64,000 nucleotides of DNA. It comes from an uncultured Lachnospiraceae bacterium. Its GTDB lineage: Bacteria > Bacillota > Clostridia > Lachnospirales > Lachnospiraceae. Location: assembly GCA_910579275.1 (NCBI GenBank), contig CAJTTO010000002.1, forward strand, positions 121,204 to 185,203. The letters run 5' to 3'. Each line of letters opens with the position of its first letter. Position 1 is the stretch's first letter. This document shows, piece after piece, positions 9,270 through 17,851 of the stretch. The position numbers and the translations under genes are program-made. The notes below the pieces were generated by a model, which ran no database searches, had not been told where the DNA came from, and saw only the letters and a list, made by a program, of their open reading frames with translations.

Positions 9270-9307
9270 GATTAAGAAAACGTTTTCTGGAAAACGTTTT
9301 CTTAATC
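9270..9307 (+). promoter_or_regulatory. Double LacI-type operator in a 38-bp near-perfect palindrome
   Basis: Two copies of the CG-centred palindrome GAAAACGTTTTC lie at 9276-9287 and 9290-9301, 14 bp apart centre to centre. They sit inside a larger palindrome whose outer arms are GATTAA and TTAATC; 36 of 38 bases are symmetric. No T-run follows, so it is not a terminator. It lies 88 bp before the malR-like gene, pointing to autoregulation. Confidence 0.75.
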
Positions 9308-9395
9308 AAATTAGATAAAAAGAATTAGAATCGGCAAATACTTTTGTTAATACTATAAAACGTTGGTTGTCAGGGAAGAGAAGGTGGAATAAAAT

Positions 9396-10397
9396 TTGGC
9401 TTCAAATTTGGTTTCTATAAGAGATGTGGCAAAAGAAGCAGGCGTGGCGATTTCAACCGTATCAAAAGTACTCAATCACTATCCCAATGTGAGTGAGGAG
9501 ACAAAACAGAAAGTAAACGCGGCGATAGCGGAGCTTGGGTTTGTCCCAAACACAATCGCTTCAGCGCTGTCCTCTAAGAAGACAGGAAGGATGGCACTGG
9601 TGCTTGATGTAAACAGACATTCCCAGAAGGTTGATGAGATACCGATGCGCTACATTATCGGAGCCATCAACAAGGCAAAAGAAAAAGGAATGGACATTAT
9701 CACCGTATTCTTTACCATGATAGCTGAGATGGATGTGGAGGAGATGATTCGTTATTTCCAGTCACAGAGCATAGAGGGGCTGATTATTTGCGGTCTTTCC
9801 AAGGATGACACCGTATTGCGGGAGCTGGTCGAAAGCAGGAAATTTAAAGTGGTGCTGATTGACGCTCCCGGAGTCAGCGAGAATACGTCTAGTATTCATA
9901 TTGACAATGAGAAAGCGCAGTATGAGGTGGCAAAGCGGTTTCTCGCCGGAAACAACCATAAGAAGATTTTGTATATATCCGGAAAGAAAAACGGTTATGT
10001 GTCGGAGGAGCGCCTGATCGGAATGAACAGACTTGCAGACGAGATGGAACTTCAGGTTTTGGTCAGGACAGGAAACTTCAGTGAGCTTGAGGCCAGAAAA
10101 CTGACGATGCAGTATGCCAGAAGCAAGAATGCCATAATCTGCGCGTCGGATTTGATGGCAATTGGCGCGATGAAGGCACTGATTGACATGGATATTTACA
10201 GGCCGGTATGCGGATTTGACGGTGTGAGCCTGATGGGGTACGCAGGAAAACAGATGCACACGGTCAGACAGGATTTTCAGAAGATTGCGGCATGTGCCGT
10301 GGAAGAACTCTGCCGGTTAATGGAGGGGGAGAGCGGTCAGGACATTGTGATGCCGCACAAATTAATCCGCATTAATTATCTTGATGTAATCTCATAA
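9396..10397 (+). CDS. LacI family regulator, probable MalR-type maltodextrin/glycogen repressor
   Basis: A 333-residue LacI/GalR protein starting at a TTG codon (9396), with AAGGTGG 8 nt upstream; the N terminus SIRDVAKEAGVAISTVSKVLNH is the usual helix-turn-helix at residues 7-28. The effector domain is full length and somewhat atypical of the best-known GalR proteins. It lies between the debranching enzyme and glycogen phosphorylase genes, so control of alpha-glucan use is the natural inference. Two tandem GAAAACGTTTTC sites just upstream are its likely own operators. The gap to glgP is only 90 bp without an obvious terminator, so the two may be cotranscribed. Confidence 0.9.
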   Translation: MASNLVSIRDVAKEAGVAISTVSKVLNHYPNVSEETKQKVNAAIAELGFVPNTIASALSSKKTGRMALVLDVNRHSQKVDEIPMRYIIGAINKAKEKGMDIITVFFTMIAEMDVEEMIRYFQSQSIEGLIICGLSKDDTVLRELVESRKFKVVLIDAPGVSENTSSIHIDNEKAQYEVAKRFLAGNNHKKILYISGKKNGYVSEERLIGMNRLADEMELQVLVRTGNFSELEARKLTMQYARSKNAIICASDLMAIGAMKALIDMDIYRPVCGFDGVSLMGYAGKQMHTVRQDFQKIAACAVEELCRLMEGESGQDIVMPHKLIRINYLDVIS

Positions 10398-10487
10398 AAT
10401 AGAGAACTTAAATGTTACACATAATAAATATATGGAACTGTTAAACTAATTTTTAGCTGTATCAGCAGCGGGAAAAGGAGTAGTAAG

Positions 10488-12758
10488 ATGAACGTAAAAG
10501 CAAGTTTGGAAGCAGTAGCACAGAAAATGTATGGAAAGGCAGTTAAGGAACTTGATGACAGCCAGCTTTACTTTGCAATCCTTAACATGACCAAGGACAT
10601 GATGAACGGCAAGGGTGTTATCAAGGGAAGCAAGAAGATTTATTACATTTCTGCAGAATTCCTGATTGGTAAGCTTTTGTCAAATAATCTGATTAACCTT
10701 GGCATTTATGAGGAACTTGACGCGGCACTCAAGGAGGAAGGCAAGGAGCTTAGCCGTATTGAGGAGGTTGAACCGGAACCGTCACTCGGAAACGGCGGAC
10801 TTGGCAGACTTGCAGCATGTTTTCTGGACTCTATCGCAAGCCTTGGACTTCCGGGAGATGGCATCGGACTGAATTACCATTTCGGACTGTTCAAACAGGT
10901 ATTTAAGGACAGACAGCAGACTGCTGAGAAAAACGACTGGATTGAGTCACAATCATGGCTCACAAAGACAGACATTTCTTTCCCTGTATATTTTGGAAAA
11001 AAGAAGGTTATGTCAAGATTATATGATATTGACGTGATTGGTTATGAGCAGGGAATGAACAAGCTGCATCTGTTCGATATTGAGACAATTGACGAGAGCA
11101 TTGTAAACGGCGGCATTGATTTTGACAAGGCGGACATTGATAAGAACCTTACATTGTTCCTTTATCCGGACGATTCTGACGAGGCTGGTCAGCAGCTCCG
11201 TATTTATCAGCAGTACTTTATGGTATGCAACGGCGCACAGCTGATTTTGAAGGAGATGAAAGACAACGGTTATGATCTCCACAAGATGTACGACCATGCG
11301 GTTATCCAGATAAACGATACACACCCGACGATGGTTATTCCGGAGTTAATCCGTATTCTGACCGAGGAAGAAGGATTTGACATGGACGAGGCAATCAATG
11401 TGGTCAGCAAAACCTGCGCGTACACAAACCACACAATTCTTGCGGAAGCGCTTGAGAAGTGGCCTGTAAAGTATTTGCAGAAAGTTGTTCCGCAGCTGAT
11501 GCCGATTATCTGGGAGCTGGACAAGAGAGCTTCTATTCAGCATAAGGATCCCAAGGTACAGATAATTGATGACAATATGCGCGTGCATATGGCACATATT
11601 GATATCCACTACGGCTTCTCCGTAAACGGTGTTGCCGCAATCCATACAGAGATTCTGAAGGACTCCGAGCTGAATCATTTCTACAAGATTTATCCGGAGA
11701 AGTTCAACAACAAGACAAACGGCATTACCTTCAGAAGATGGCTGCTTTCATGCAACAGGGAACTGGCGGCATGCATCACAAAGACAATCGGTGCCGGTTA
11801 CAAGAAGGACGCCGCAGAGCTTGAGAAGCTGATGGAACACCTTGACGACGAGGCGCTTCTGACAGAAATCAAGGCAATCAAGAAGATTAAGAAAGAAGAA
11901 CTTGTTGCATACCTGAAGGAGAACGAGGGACAGGATATCAATCCGGACTCCATATTTGACATTCAGGTTAAGAGACTTCATGAGTACAAGCGCCAGCAGA
12001 TGAATGCGCTTTACATTATCCATAAGTATCTTGAGATAAAAGGCGGAAAGAAGCCGTCCACACCGATTACGTTTATCTTTGGCGCAAAGGCAGCTCCTGC
12101 ATATATTATTGCGCAGGATATTATCCATCTGCTGCTTTGCCTGCAGGAAATTGTAAACAACGATCCGGACGTCAAGGATTACATGAAGGTTGTCATGGTA
12201 GAAAATTACAATGTAAGCTACGCTGAAAAGCTGATTCCTGCGTGTGATATCTCCGAGCAGATTTCGCTGGCATCCAAGGAGGCAAGCGGTACAGGAAACA
12301 TGAAGTTTATGTTAAACGGTGCAGTGACACTCGGAACAAGCGATGGTGCAAACGTTGAGATTCATGAGCTTGTTGGGGATGACAACATCTACATCTTTGG
12401 CGAGAAGTCCGAGCAGGTTATCGAGCACTATGAGAAGGCCGATTATGTGGCAAAGAGCTTCTACGAGAAGAGCAGTGTGATTAAGGAAGCAATTGACTTC
12501 ATCACTGACAAGGAAGTATTGAAGGTGGGCAACGAGGAGCGTCTGACCAGACTCCAGAAGGAGCTGATTAACAAAGACTGGTTTATGACACTCTTAGACC
12601 TTGAGGATTATATCGAGAAAAAGGATAAGATGTTTGAGGACTACAAGAATGAGGCAAAATGGAAGAAGATGATGCTTGTAAATATTGCAAAGGCAGGATT
12701 CTTCTCATCAGACAGAACCATCGAGGAGTACAACAGGGACATCTGGAAACTCAGATAA
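10488..12758 (+). CDS. glgP: Glycogen/starch/alpha-glucan phosphorylase
   Basis: GlgP releases glucose 1-phosphate from the non-reducing ends of alpha-1,4-glucans using phosphate and pyridoxal phosphate. The family block EPSLGNGGLGRLAACFLDS and the cofactor lysine (Lys606 in GTGNMKFMLNG) are visible. At 756 residues it is slightly shorter than the E. coli enzymes but typical of clostridial GlgP. The ATG has an AAAGGAG site. Together with the debranching enzyme upstream it degrades glycogen or maltodextrins in the cytoplasm, yielding glucose 1-phosphate without ATP. Confidence 0.96.
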   Translation: MNVKASLEAVAQKMYGKAVKELDDSQLYFAILNMTKDMMNGKGVIKGSKKIYYISAEFLIGKLLSNNLINLGIYEELDAALKEEGKELSRIEEVEPEPSLGNGGLGRLAACFLDSIASLGLPGDGIGLNYHFGLFKQVFKDRQQTAEKNDWIESQSWLTKTDISFPVYFGKKKVMSRLYDIDVIGYEQGMNKLHLFDIETIDESIVNGGIDFDKADIDKNLTLFLYPDDSDEAGQQLRIYQQYFMVCNGAQLILKEMKDNGYDLHKMYDHAVIQINDTHPTMVIPELIRILTEEEGFDMDEAINVVSKTCAYTNHTILAEALEKWPVKYLQKVVPQLMPIIWELDKRASIQHKDPKVQIIDDNMRVHMAHIDIHYGFSVNGVAAIHTEILKDSELNHFYKIYPEKFNNKTNGITFRRWLLSCNRELAACITKTIGAGYKKDAAELEKLMEHLDDEALLTEIKAIKKIKKEELVAYLKENEGQDINPDSIFDIQVKRLHEYKRQQMNALYIIHKYLEIKGGKKPSTPITFIFGAKAAPAYIIAQDIIHLLLCLQEIVNNDPDVKDYMKVVMVENYNVSYAEKLIPACDISEQISLASKEASGTGNMKFMLNGAVTLGTSDGANVEIHELVGDDNIYIFGEKSEQVIEHYEKADYVAKSFYEKSSVIKEAIDFITDKEVLKVGNEERLTRLQKELINKDWFMTLLDLEDYIEKKDKMFEDYKNEAKWKKMMLVNIAKAGFFSSDRTIEEYNRDIWKLR

Positions 12759-12779
12759 AAATAGGAATAGGATAACAGG

Positions 12780-12816
12780 GAAGGCTGAACGGTTTCAAAC
12801 TGGTTCAGCCTTCTTG
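12780..12816 (+). terminator. Terminator after glgP
   Basis: GAAGGCTGAAC pairs with GGTTCAGCCTTC and is followed by a short T-rich stretch that runs into the next promoter. Confidence 0.75.
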
Positions 12817-12842
12817 CATTTCAGAGACGTGTCTGCTATAAT
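12814..12842 (+). promoter_or_regulatory. Sigma-A promoter of sbcDC
   Basis: TTGCAT and a perfect TATAAT are 17 nt apart, 65 bp upstream of sbcD. The -35 overlaps the end of the preceding terminator. Confidence 0.7.
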
Positions 12843-12907
12843 ACTGGTATAGGTACTACTATAATGATAGACTGATATACCCAAAGGGAAAAGAAAGGAC
12901 AAATGAT

Positions 12908-14059
12908 ATGAGACTATTCCATCTATCAGACCTGCATATTGGCATCAGGCTGTATAACCATGATTTGCGGGAAGAACAGGAATATCTGTTTGCACAGATT
13001 GCGGACTATGTAAAGAAATACCAGCCGGATGCAATCCTGATTGCAGGCGATATCTATGACAAGGCGGTACCGTCAGCGGATGCAGTGCAGCTTTTTGACC
13101 GTTTTCTGGAGTCACTCTACAGTGCGGCAGGCAAAGTGGAAATTATGATTGTGAGTGGAAACCATGACAGTGCACAGCGGATAGATTATCTGAACTTCCT
13201 GCTGTCAAAGCAGCGGGTACATATGGTAGGAATACCGCCGCGCAGACCGGAGGAATATATAGAGCGGGTGACACTTAGGGATGAGCACGGCGCGGTCAAT
13301 TTCTATCTGCTTCCTTTTTCCAAGCCGTCTGTGGTACGTGGAACATTTGACGAGAGTGATACTGTGTACAGTTATAATGAAGCAATTCACAGGCTTTTTG
13401 CGCGTGAGCACATTGATGAAAGGGAGCGCAACGTCCTTGTAAGCCATCAGTTTTATCTGCCCATGGGCAAAAAGCCTGAGGAGATTGCGCGTATGGAGTC
13501 AGAGATTACAGCAGTGGGAAATGTTGACGTGGTGTGGAGTGACGTGCTGGCACCGTTCGACTACGCGGCGCTTGGGCATATCCACAAGCCGATGACAGTG
13601 GGGGAGAACCGTTTTCGCTACTGCGGCACGCCATATGCCTACTCTGTCAGTGAGGCAAATCAGGAAAAAGGGATTCTGATGGTCAGCCTTGGAAAAAAGG
13701 GGGAGGAGCCGGAGATTGTAAAGCTGCCGCTTGTGCCAAAACGCAAGGTCATGGTTCTCGAGGACACATTTGAAAATGTACTGCGGAAAGCATCAGAGGA
13801 CTATGTGCAGGTAATTCTCACGGATGACAGGGATTTGGAAATTTTTGATCTGCAGGAGCGGATTGCAATGGCATTTCCGAATAAGCTGGAAATCAAGAGA
13901 ATCTTCACCAGACGGGAAGGACTGCCGGACGAGGTGACAGAGCCGGTGTACACGTCCCCCTATGATTTAATCTGTCAATTTATACCGGAGATGGATGATG
14001 AGGAGAGAGAAATCATGATATCCGTGATTAACGAGGCGACAGGAGGTGCAGCGACATGA
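12908..14059 (+). CDS. sbcD: Exonuclease SbcCD, nuclease subunit D
   Basis: SbcD is the Mre11-type metallophosphatase nuclease that, with SbcC, opens and degrades DNA hairpins and protein-blocked ends. The 383-residue protein shows the phosphodiesterase motifs in order: LSDLHIG (residues 6-12), AGDIYD, GNHD and GHIHKP. It ends overlapping sbcC by 4 nt (ATGA), typical of translational coupling. A good sigma-A promoter lies upstream. No LexA-like site was seen. Confidence 0.95.
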   Translation: MRLFHLSDLHIGIRLYNHDLREEQEYLFAQIADYVKKYQPDAILIAGDIYDKAVPSADAVQLFDRFLESLYSAAGKVEIMIVSGNHDSAQRIDYLNFLLSKQRVHMVGIPPRRPEEYIERVTLRDEHGAVNFYLLPFSKPSVVRGTFDESDTVYSYNEAIHRLFAREHIDERERNVLVSHQFYLPMGKKPEEIARMESEITAVGNVDVVWSDVLAPFDYAALGHIHKPMTVGENRFRYCGTPYAYSVSEANQEKGILMVSLGKKGEEPEIVKLPLVPKRKVMVLEDTFENVLRKASEDYVQVILTDDRDLEIFDLQERIAMAFPNKLEIKRIFTRREGLPDEVTEPVYTSPYDLICQFIPEMDDEEREIMISVINEATGGAAT

Positions 14060-17000
14060 AACCATTGATTCTTACAATGAGGGCGTTCGGCTCTTACGGA
14101 AGTGAGACAACCATTGACTTTTCCAGAGCAGTCCAGAATTTATTCCTGATAACAGGTGATACGGGAGCAGGCAAAACGACAATATTCGACGCCATTGTCT
14201 TTGCGCTTTATGGACAGACAGGCTCTCTCTACAATAAAAAGGACGGGGTATTGTTACAGAGCCATTTTATGTCGTATGATAACACGCCGCAGGTCACATT
14301 CCGGTTTGCGAAGTCGGCAAAGGAGGGGGCGCCGGAGTACACGGTCAGGCGGATTCCCAGACACCTTCGACCGGCAAAGAGACGCGGAAGCTCCGGAAAG
14401 GATGTTATTGAGGAAAAAGGTTCTGTGGAATTGACACTCGCGGACGGGAGTGTGTATGCAGAGCGGGATGTCGATGATAAAATAGAGGAAATTGTAGGGC
14501 TTACGCGGGAACAGTTCATGCAGGTTGCCATGATTGCGCAGGGGGAATTTATGGAGCTTCTCCGCGCAAAAACAGACGACAAGAAGGAGATTTTCCGGAA
14601 ACTGTTTGACACGGAACTATATGAGCGAATAAGGCGCATCCTTGAGGAGCGGAAGAAGGCGAAGGAGCGGGAAATTGCAGTGATTCGGACAACGTGCCGC
14701 AGTGAAATAACGCATGTTACAATAACGGATGATTTTGAAAAATACAGCGAGATGGAAGCACTTGCGGAGGAGGTTAAAAAGGAAAAACTGACATGTCTTG
14801 GCGCGTATCTGGAACTGCTGGAAATGTTTTGCCGCGATTCCAGAGAAAAGACAGCGCTTTTGACGACAGAGCGCGATGCGGTCAAGAAGACGCTGGACTC
14901 GGCGAAGGATGAATACGCGTCGGCAAAGACCCTCATGGATGCGTTTGCGGAACGCGACCTTGCGCAGGAAACTCTTGATGCGTGTAAGGCGATGGAAAAC
15001 AAGATGCAGGAAAAAGAACGGCTGGTTTCCCTGTTGAATGATTCATATGAGGTAAAACCGGTATTCCAGATGTATCAGAATGCTGCGCAGGAGCTGCTTG
15101 CCGTGCAGCAAAAACTTCATGACAAGGAAGCTTCTCTTCCCAGGCTGGCAGAGGCCTGTGCATCTGCTGCGGAATCATTTAAGGAAATAGATGTGCGATA
15201 TGAGGCGGAAAAGAAAAGGCTGCATGAGGTTAGTCAGAAAGTGCAGGAGGCAGTACGCCTGTTTGACCGGAGGGATAAGGCAGAGCGCGAAAAAAAGGAG
15301 AAAACGCAAAGATACATGTCTGTCGGCGAGGAGAAGGAAAAATGTGAGCAGTCTCTTGCGGACATGAGAGAAAAGCAGAATGCGTGTGCCGAAGCGCTGA
15401 AAGGGTACAATAAGGCGCATGAGGATAAAGTCAATGCAGGGATTGAAGTGCAGAAAAGTAACTTGCTTGGCGCTGATATTGATAGGCTTGCGGCGGCAAA
15501 AAAGGACATTGACGCGTGTCAGGTAAAGCTTGGAAAAAGTCAGGACGCGTTTCGGGACGCGGAGGAGCAATACCGGAAAAAGCGGGATTATTATGATTTT
15601 GTCAACAGACAGTTCCTAAATGAGCAGGCCGGCATTCTCGCAAGTGCATTGGTTGACGGGGAACCGTGCAAGGTCTGCGGTTCGAGGGAACACCCCGAAC
15701 CGTACAGGCTGCCCGAGGATTTTCAGGTTCCGACAAAGGAGGAAGTGGAAGCTGCCCGTCGGGAGAGTGACAAATCGAATGAGAAACAGCAGATAAAGTC
15801 CATGGAGTCAAAGGAGCTGAAGATAATATTGGACAATAAGACCAGCCAGTTTGCGGCTGAGCGCGGCAGGATATGCGAGCAGCTCGGAATACGGGAGGGC
15901 AGCATGGAGGACATCGTAAAGGTATATGGGACGTACCGTGACGAAGTGCACCAGACAGATCAGCGCTGCAAGGAAAGGCTGGAATACCTCGACGCACAGA
16001 GAAGTGTGCACGAGAAGTGTGCACATGAAATCGAGCAGCAGCAGGAGAAGCTCTCACAGGTCAGCGCGCAGCTGACGGCGCTTGCGCAGGAGCTTGCAGG
16101 GCTGGAAGCTGCCCTGCGGGAGCTTGCGAACAACACGGAGTTTGCAGTCAGGGAGGACGCGGAAGCAGCCAGAAAACAGGCGGAGGGTGCATTTGCTGCT
16201 GTAGAGGAGGAATATAAGGCTAAGGAACGGGCAAACACAAAGGCGCAGAGCGAGCAGCAGAAAGCCTTGTCACTGATTGACGAGTACAGAAACACGATCC
16301 CCGAAAAAACGAGCCGTGCCGAACAGCAGAAGACCGCGTATGAAAATCTATTACAGAAAAAAAGTGCGGAGTGTGCCAAAGAGTGGCAGCGCATGACAGA
16401 GACTTATTCCAGAGATACGCTTGCCGAGTGGCAGAAGCAGCTGAAGGACTATCATGAGAAAATGCAGAAGGCAGCGGCGAAGAAAGAAACTGCGGAGGGG
16501 ATTATCAAGGACAGCAGAAAACCGGATATAGAAAGTATGCAGCGAAACATCGATAAGCTGAACGGGCGTTTTGACGAGATAGACAAAACAATAAATGAGC
16601 GTTTAAGGATACTGGCGACAGATGAAAAAGTGCTTCATTCCCTAAACACACAGCAACAGCAGCGCGAAAAGACAATCCGTGAACACGCAAAGCTTGACAC
16701 GTTATACCGGATTATTTCCGGAAATGTCAATAAACAGAACAAAATGGATTTGGAAACCTACGTGCAGAGGTATTATCTTAGGAAGATTCTTGCGGCGGCA
16801 AACAGACGCTTTGAGAAAATGACGGCAGGGCAGTTCCAACTCATGATAAAAGACATGGATGACGCAGGCAGGGTCAAGAATGAAGGGCTGGATTTGATGG
16901 TCTATTCGCTTGTGACTGGAAAAAAACGTGAAGTCAGGACGCTTTCGGGCGGAGAATCCTTCATGGCGGCGCTCTCCCTCGCGCTCGGCATGGCAGACCA

Positions 17001-17235
17001 GATTCAGGAGGGCAGCGGAGCCATCAGTCTGGACATGATGTTTATTGATGAGGGCTTTGGCTCGCTTGACGAGCATTCCAGAGGACAGGCGGTTCGCATC
17101 TTAAAAGAGATGGCAGGCGGTGACCGGATGATTGGCATTATCTCCCATGTGACAGAACTGAAACAGGAGATTGACAGTCAGCTCGTCGTAACCAAAAATG
17201 AGACAGGAAGCAGTGTGGGGTGGCGGATAAGCTAA
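14056..17235 (+). CDS. sbcC: Exonuclease SbcCD, ATPase subunit C (Rad50-like)
   Basis: A 1059-residue SMC-family ATPase. Walker A GDTGAGKT is at residues 34-41, long coiled coils run on both sides of the zinc hook CKVC (Cys538 and Cys541), the ABC signature LSGGESF is near residue 962 and Walker B MMFIDEGFGSLD near 994. It partners SbcD to process DNA hairpins and palindromes. The window is rich in long inverted repeats, which are the substrate type of this complex. Its start overlaps the sbcD stop. Confidence 0.95.
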   Translation: MKPLILTMRAFGSYGSETTIDFSRAVQNLFLITGDTGAGKTTIFDAIVFALYGQTGSLYNKKDGVLLQSHFMSYDNTPQVTFRFAKSAKEGAPEYTVRRIPRHLRPAKRRGSSGKDVIEEKGSVELTLADGSVYAERDVDDKIEEIVGLTREQFMQVAMIAQGEFMELLRAKTDDKKEIFRKLFDTELYERIRRILEERKKAKEREIAVIRTTCRSEITHVTITDDFEKYSEMEALAEEVKKEKLTCLGAYLELLEMFCRDSREKTALLTTERDAVKKTLDSAKDEYASAKTLMDAFAERDLAQETLDACKAMENKMQEKERLVSLLNDSYEVKPVFQMYQNAAQELLAVQQKLHDKEASLPRLAEACASAAESFKEIDVRYEAEKKRLHEVSQKVQEAVRLFDRRDKAEREKKEKTQRYMSVGEEKEKCEQSLADMREKQNACAEALKGYNKAHEDKVNAGIEVQKSNLLGADIDRLAAAKKDIDACQVKLGKSQDAFRDAEEQYRKKRDYYDFVNRQFLNEQAGILASALVDGEPCKVCGSREHPEPYRLPEDFQVPTKEEVEAARRESDKSNEKQQIKSMESKELKIILDNKTSQFAAERGRICEQLGIREGSMEDIVKVYGTYRDEVHQTDQRCKERLEYLDAQRSVHEKCAHEIEQQQEKLSQVSAQLTALAQELAGLEAALRELANNTEFAVREDAEAARKQAEGAFAAVEEEYKAKERANTKAQSEQQKALSLIDEYRNTIPEKTSRAEQQKTAYENLLQKKSAECAKEWQRMTETYSRDTLAEWQKQLKDYHEKMQKAAAKKETAEGIIKDSRKPDIESMQRNIDKLNGRFDEIDKTINERLRILATDEKVLHSLNTQQQQREKTIREHAKLDTLYRIISGNVNKQNKMDLETYVQRYYLRKILAAANRRFEKMTAGQFQLMIKDMDDAGRVKNEGLDLMVYSLVTGKKREVRTLSGGESFMAALSLALGMADQIQEGSGAISLDMMFIDEGFGSLDEHSRGQAVRILKEMAGGDRMIGIISHVTELKQEIDSQLVVTKNETGSSVGWRIS

Positions 17236-17431
17236 GATTTCACTTCTGAATTTCTGCATAGGATAACGGATATGTTAAAAAAATTAATAACAAAACTGTA
17301 TAAAAAATTTTGAAAATGGAAAGAATGAACTGTATAGGATTGACAACGCAAAATTGTATTGTATCCGAAAAAGAACATAGGAGCTTTGAAAATGACGAAA
17401 ATTTCCATAATAATGCAAAATACTTTACTTT
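17236..17431 (+). other. AT-rich gap without recognisable gene
   Basis: Most of the 308-bp gap after sbcC (17236-17543) is AT-rich and holds no convincing coding frame. The only clear element is the promoter at 17432-17440. I see no good terminator for sbcC here. Confidence 0.6.
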
Positions 17432-17440
17432 TGGTATAAT
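17432..17440 (+). promoter_or_regulatory. Extended -10 promoter of the HPr-like gene
   Basis: TGGTATAAT is a perfect extended -10 motif; a second TATAAT follows at 17445-17450. No strong -35 is visible. It lies about 100 nt before the start codon. Confidence 0.5.
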
Positions 17441-17543
17441 TTTGTATAATATAGAAAAACAAAAGAAGGCTTCTGGTTTTCTTTTGAACAATACTTATTT
17501 GTATCGGTTTTGTAAAATATATGTAGAAAGGACGGTGCTTAGT

Positions 17544-17768
17544 ATGATAGAACGCAAGATTAAAATGACACCTGCAGAAGTTGCGGATTTCGTAAACGAG
17601 GCGTCAAAATGTGACTTTGATATTGATATTTCCTACAATCATTACGTTGTAGATGCAAAGTCCATCCTTGGTGTAATGGGACTCGATTTCCGTTCAACGC
17701 TTACCTTACAGTATGCGGGACACAATGACGAATTTGAAAGCTATGTAAGCGGACTTGCATTAGCGTAA
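17544..17768 (+). CDS. HPr-like protein lacking the phosphorylatable histidine (Crh-like)
   Basis: A 74-residue protein starting at the ATG at 17544 behind AAAGGACGG; the frame is open upstream, but the HPr fold begins here. The C-terminal half carries the HPr Ser46 motif as DAKSILGVMGL (Ser40), the site of HPr kinase in Gram-positives. Aligned with HPr, however, the position of catalytic His15 is Thr9 and that of Arg17 is Ala11. It therefore cannot carry phosphate in the PTS but could be phosphorylated on serine, as with Crh, a CcpA corepressor in Bacillus. That role is inference. It stands alone with its own promoter and terminator. Confidence 0.75.
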   Translation: MIERKIKMTPAEVADFVNEASKCDFDIDISYNHYVVDAKSILGVMGLDFRSTLTLQYAGHNDEFESYVSGLALA

Positions 17769-17789
17769 GCCATAAGGGCAATTAAATTG

Positions 17790-17835
17790 ACTCTCTCTAT
17801 AGGATAGGTTACACTATTCTCTGGGGAGAGTTTTT
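17790..17835 (+). terminator. Terminator after the HPr-like gene
   Basis: An imperfect stem with closing arms ACTCTC and GAGAGT and inner arms ATAG and CTAT is followed by TTTTT. Confidence 0.8.
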
Positions 17836-17851
17836 CAGTTGGAGGTTTGGG

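Noticed and set aside
9270..9307. Palindrome as an intrinsic terminator of cheY
   Set aside because: No T-run follows, the halves are CG-centred LacI-type sites, and a better terminator lies at 9230-9265.
14229..15002. A 257-codon open frame antisense to sbcC
   Set aside because: Serine-rich shadow of the coiled-coil coding sequence.
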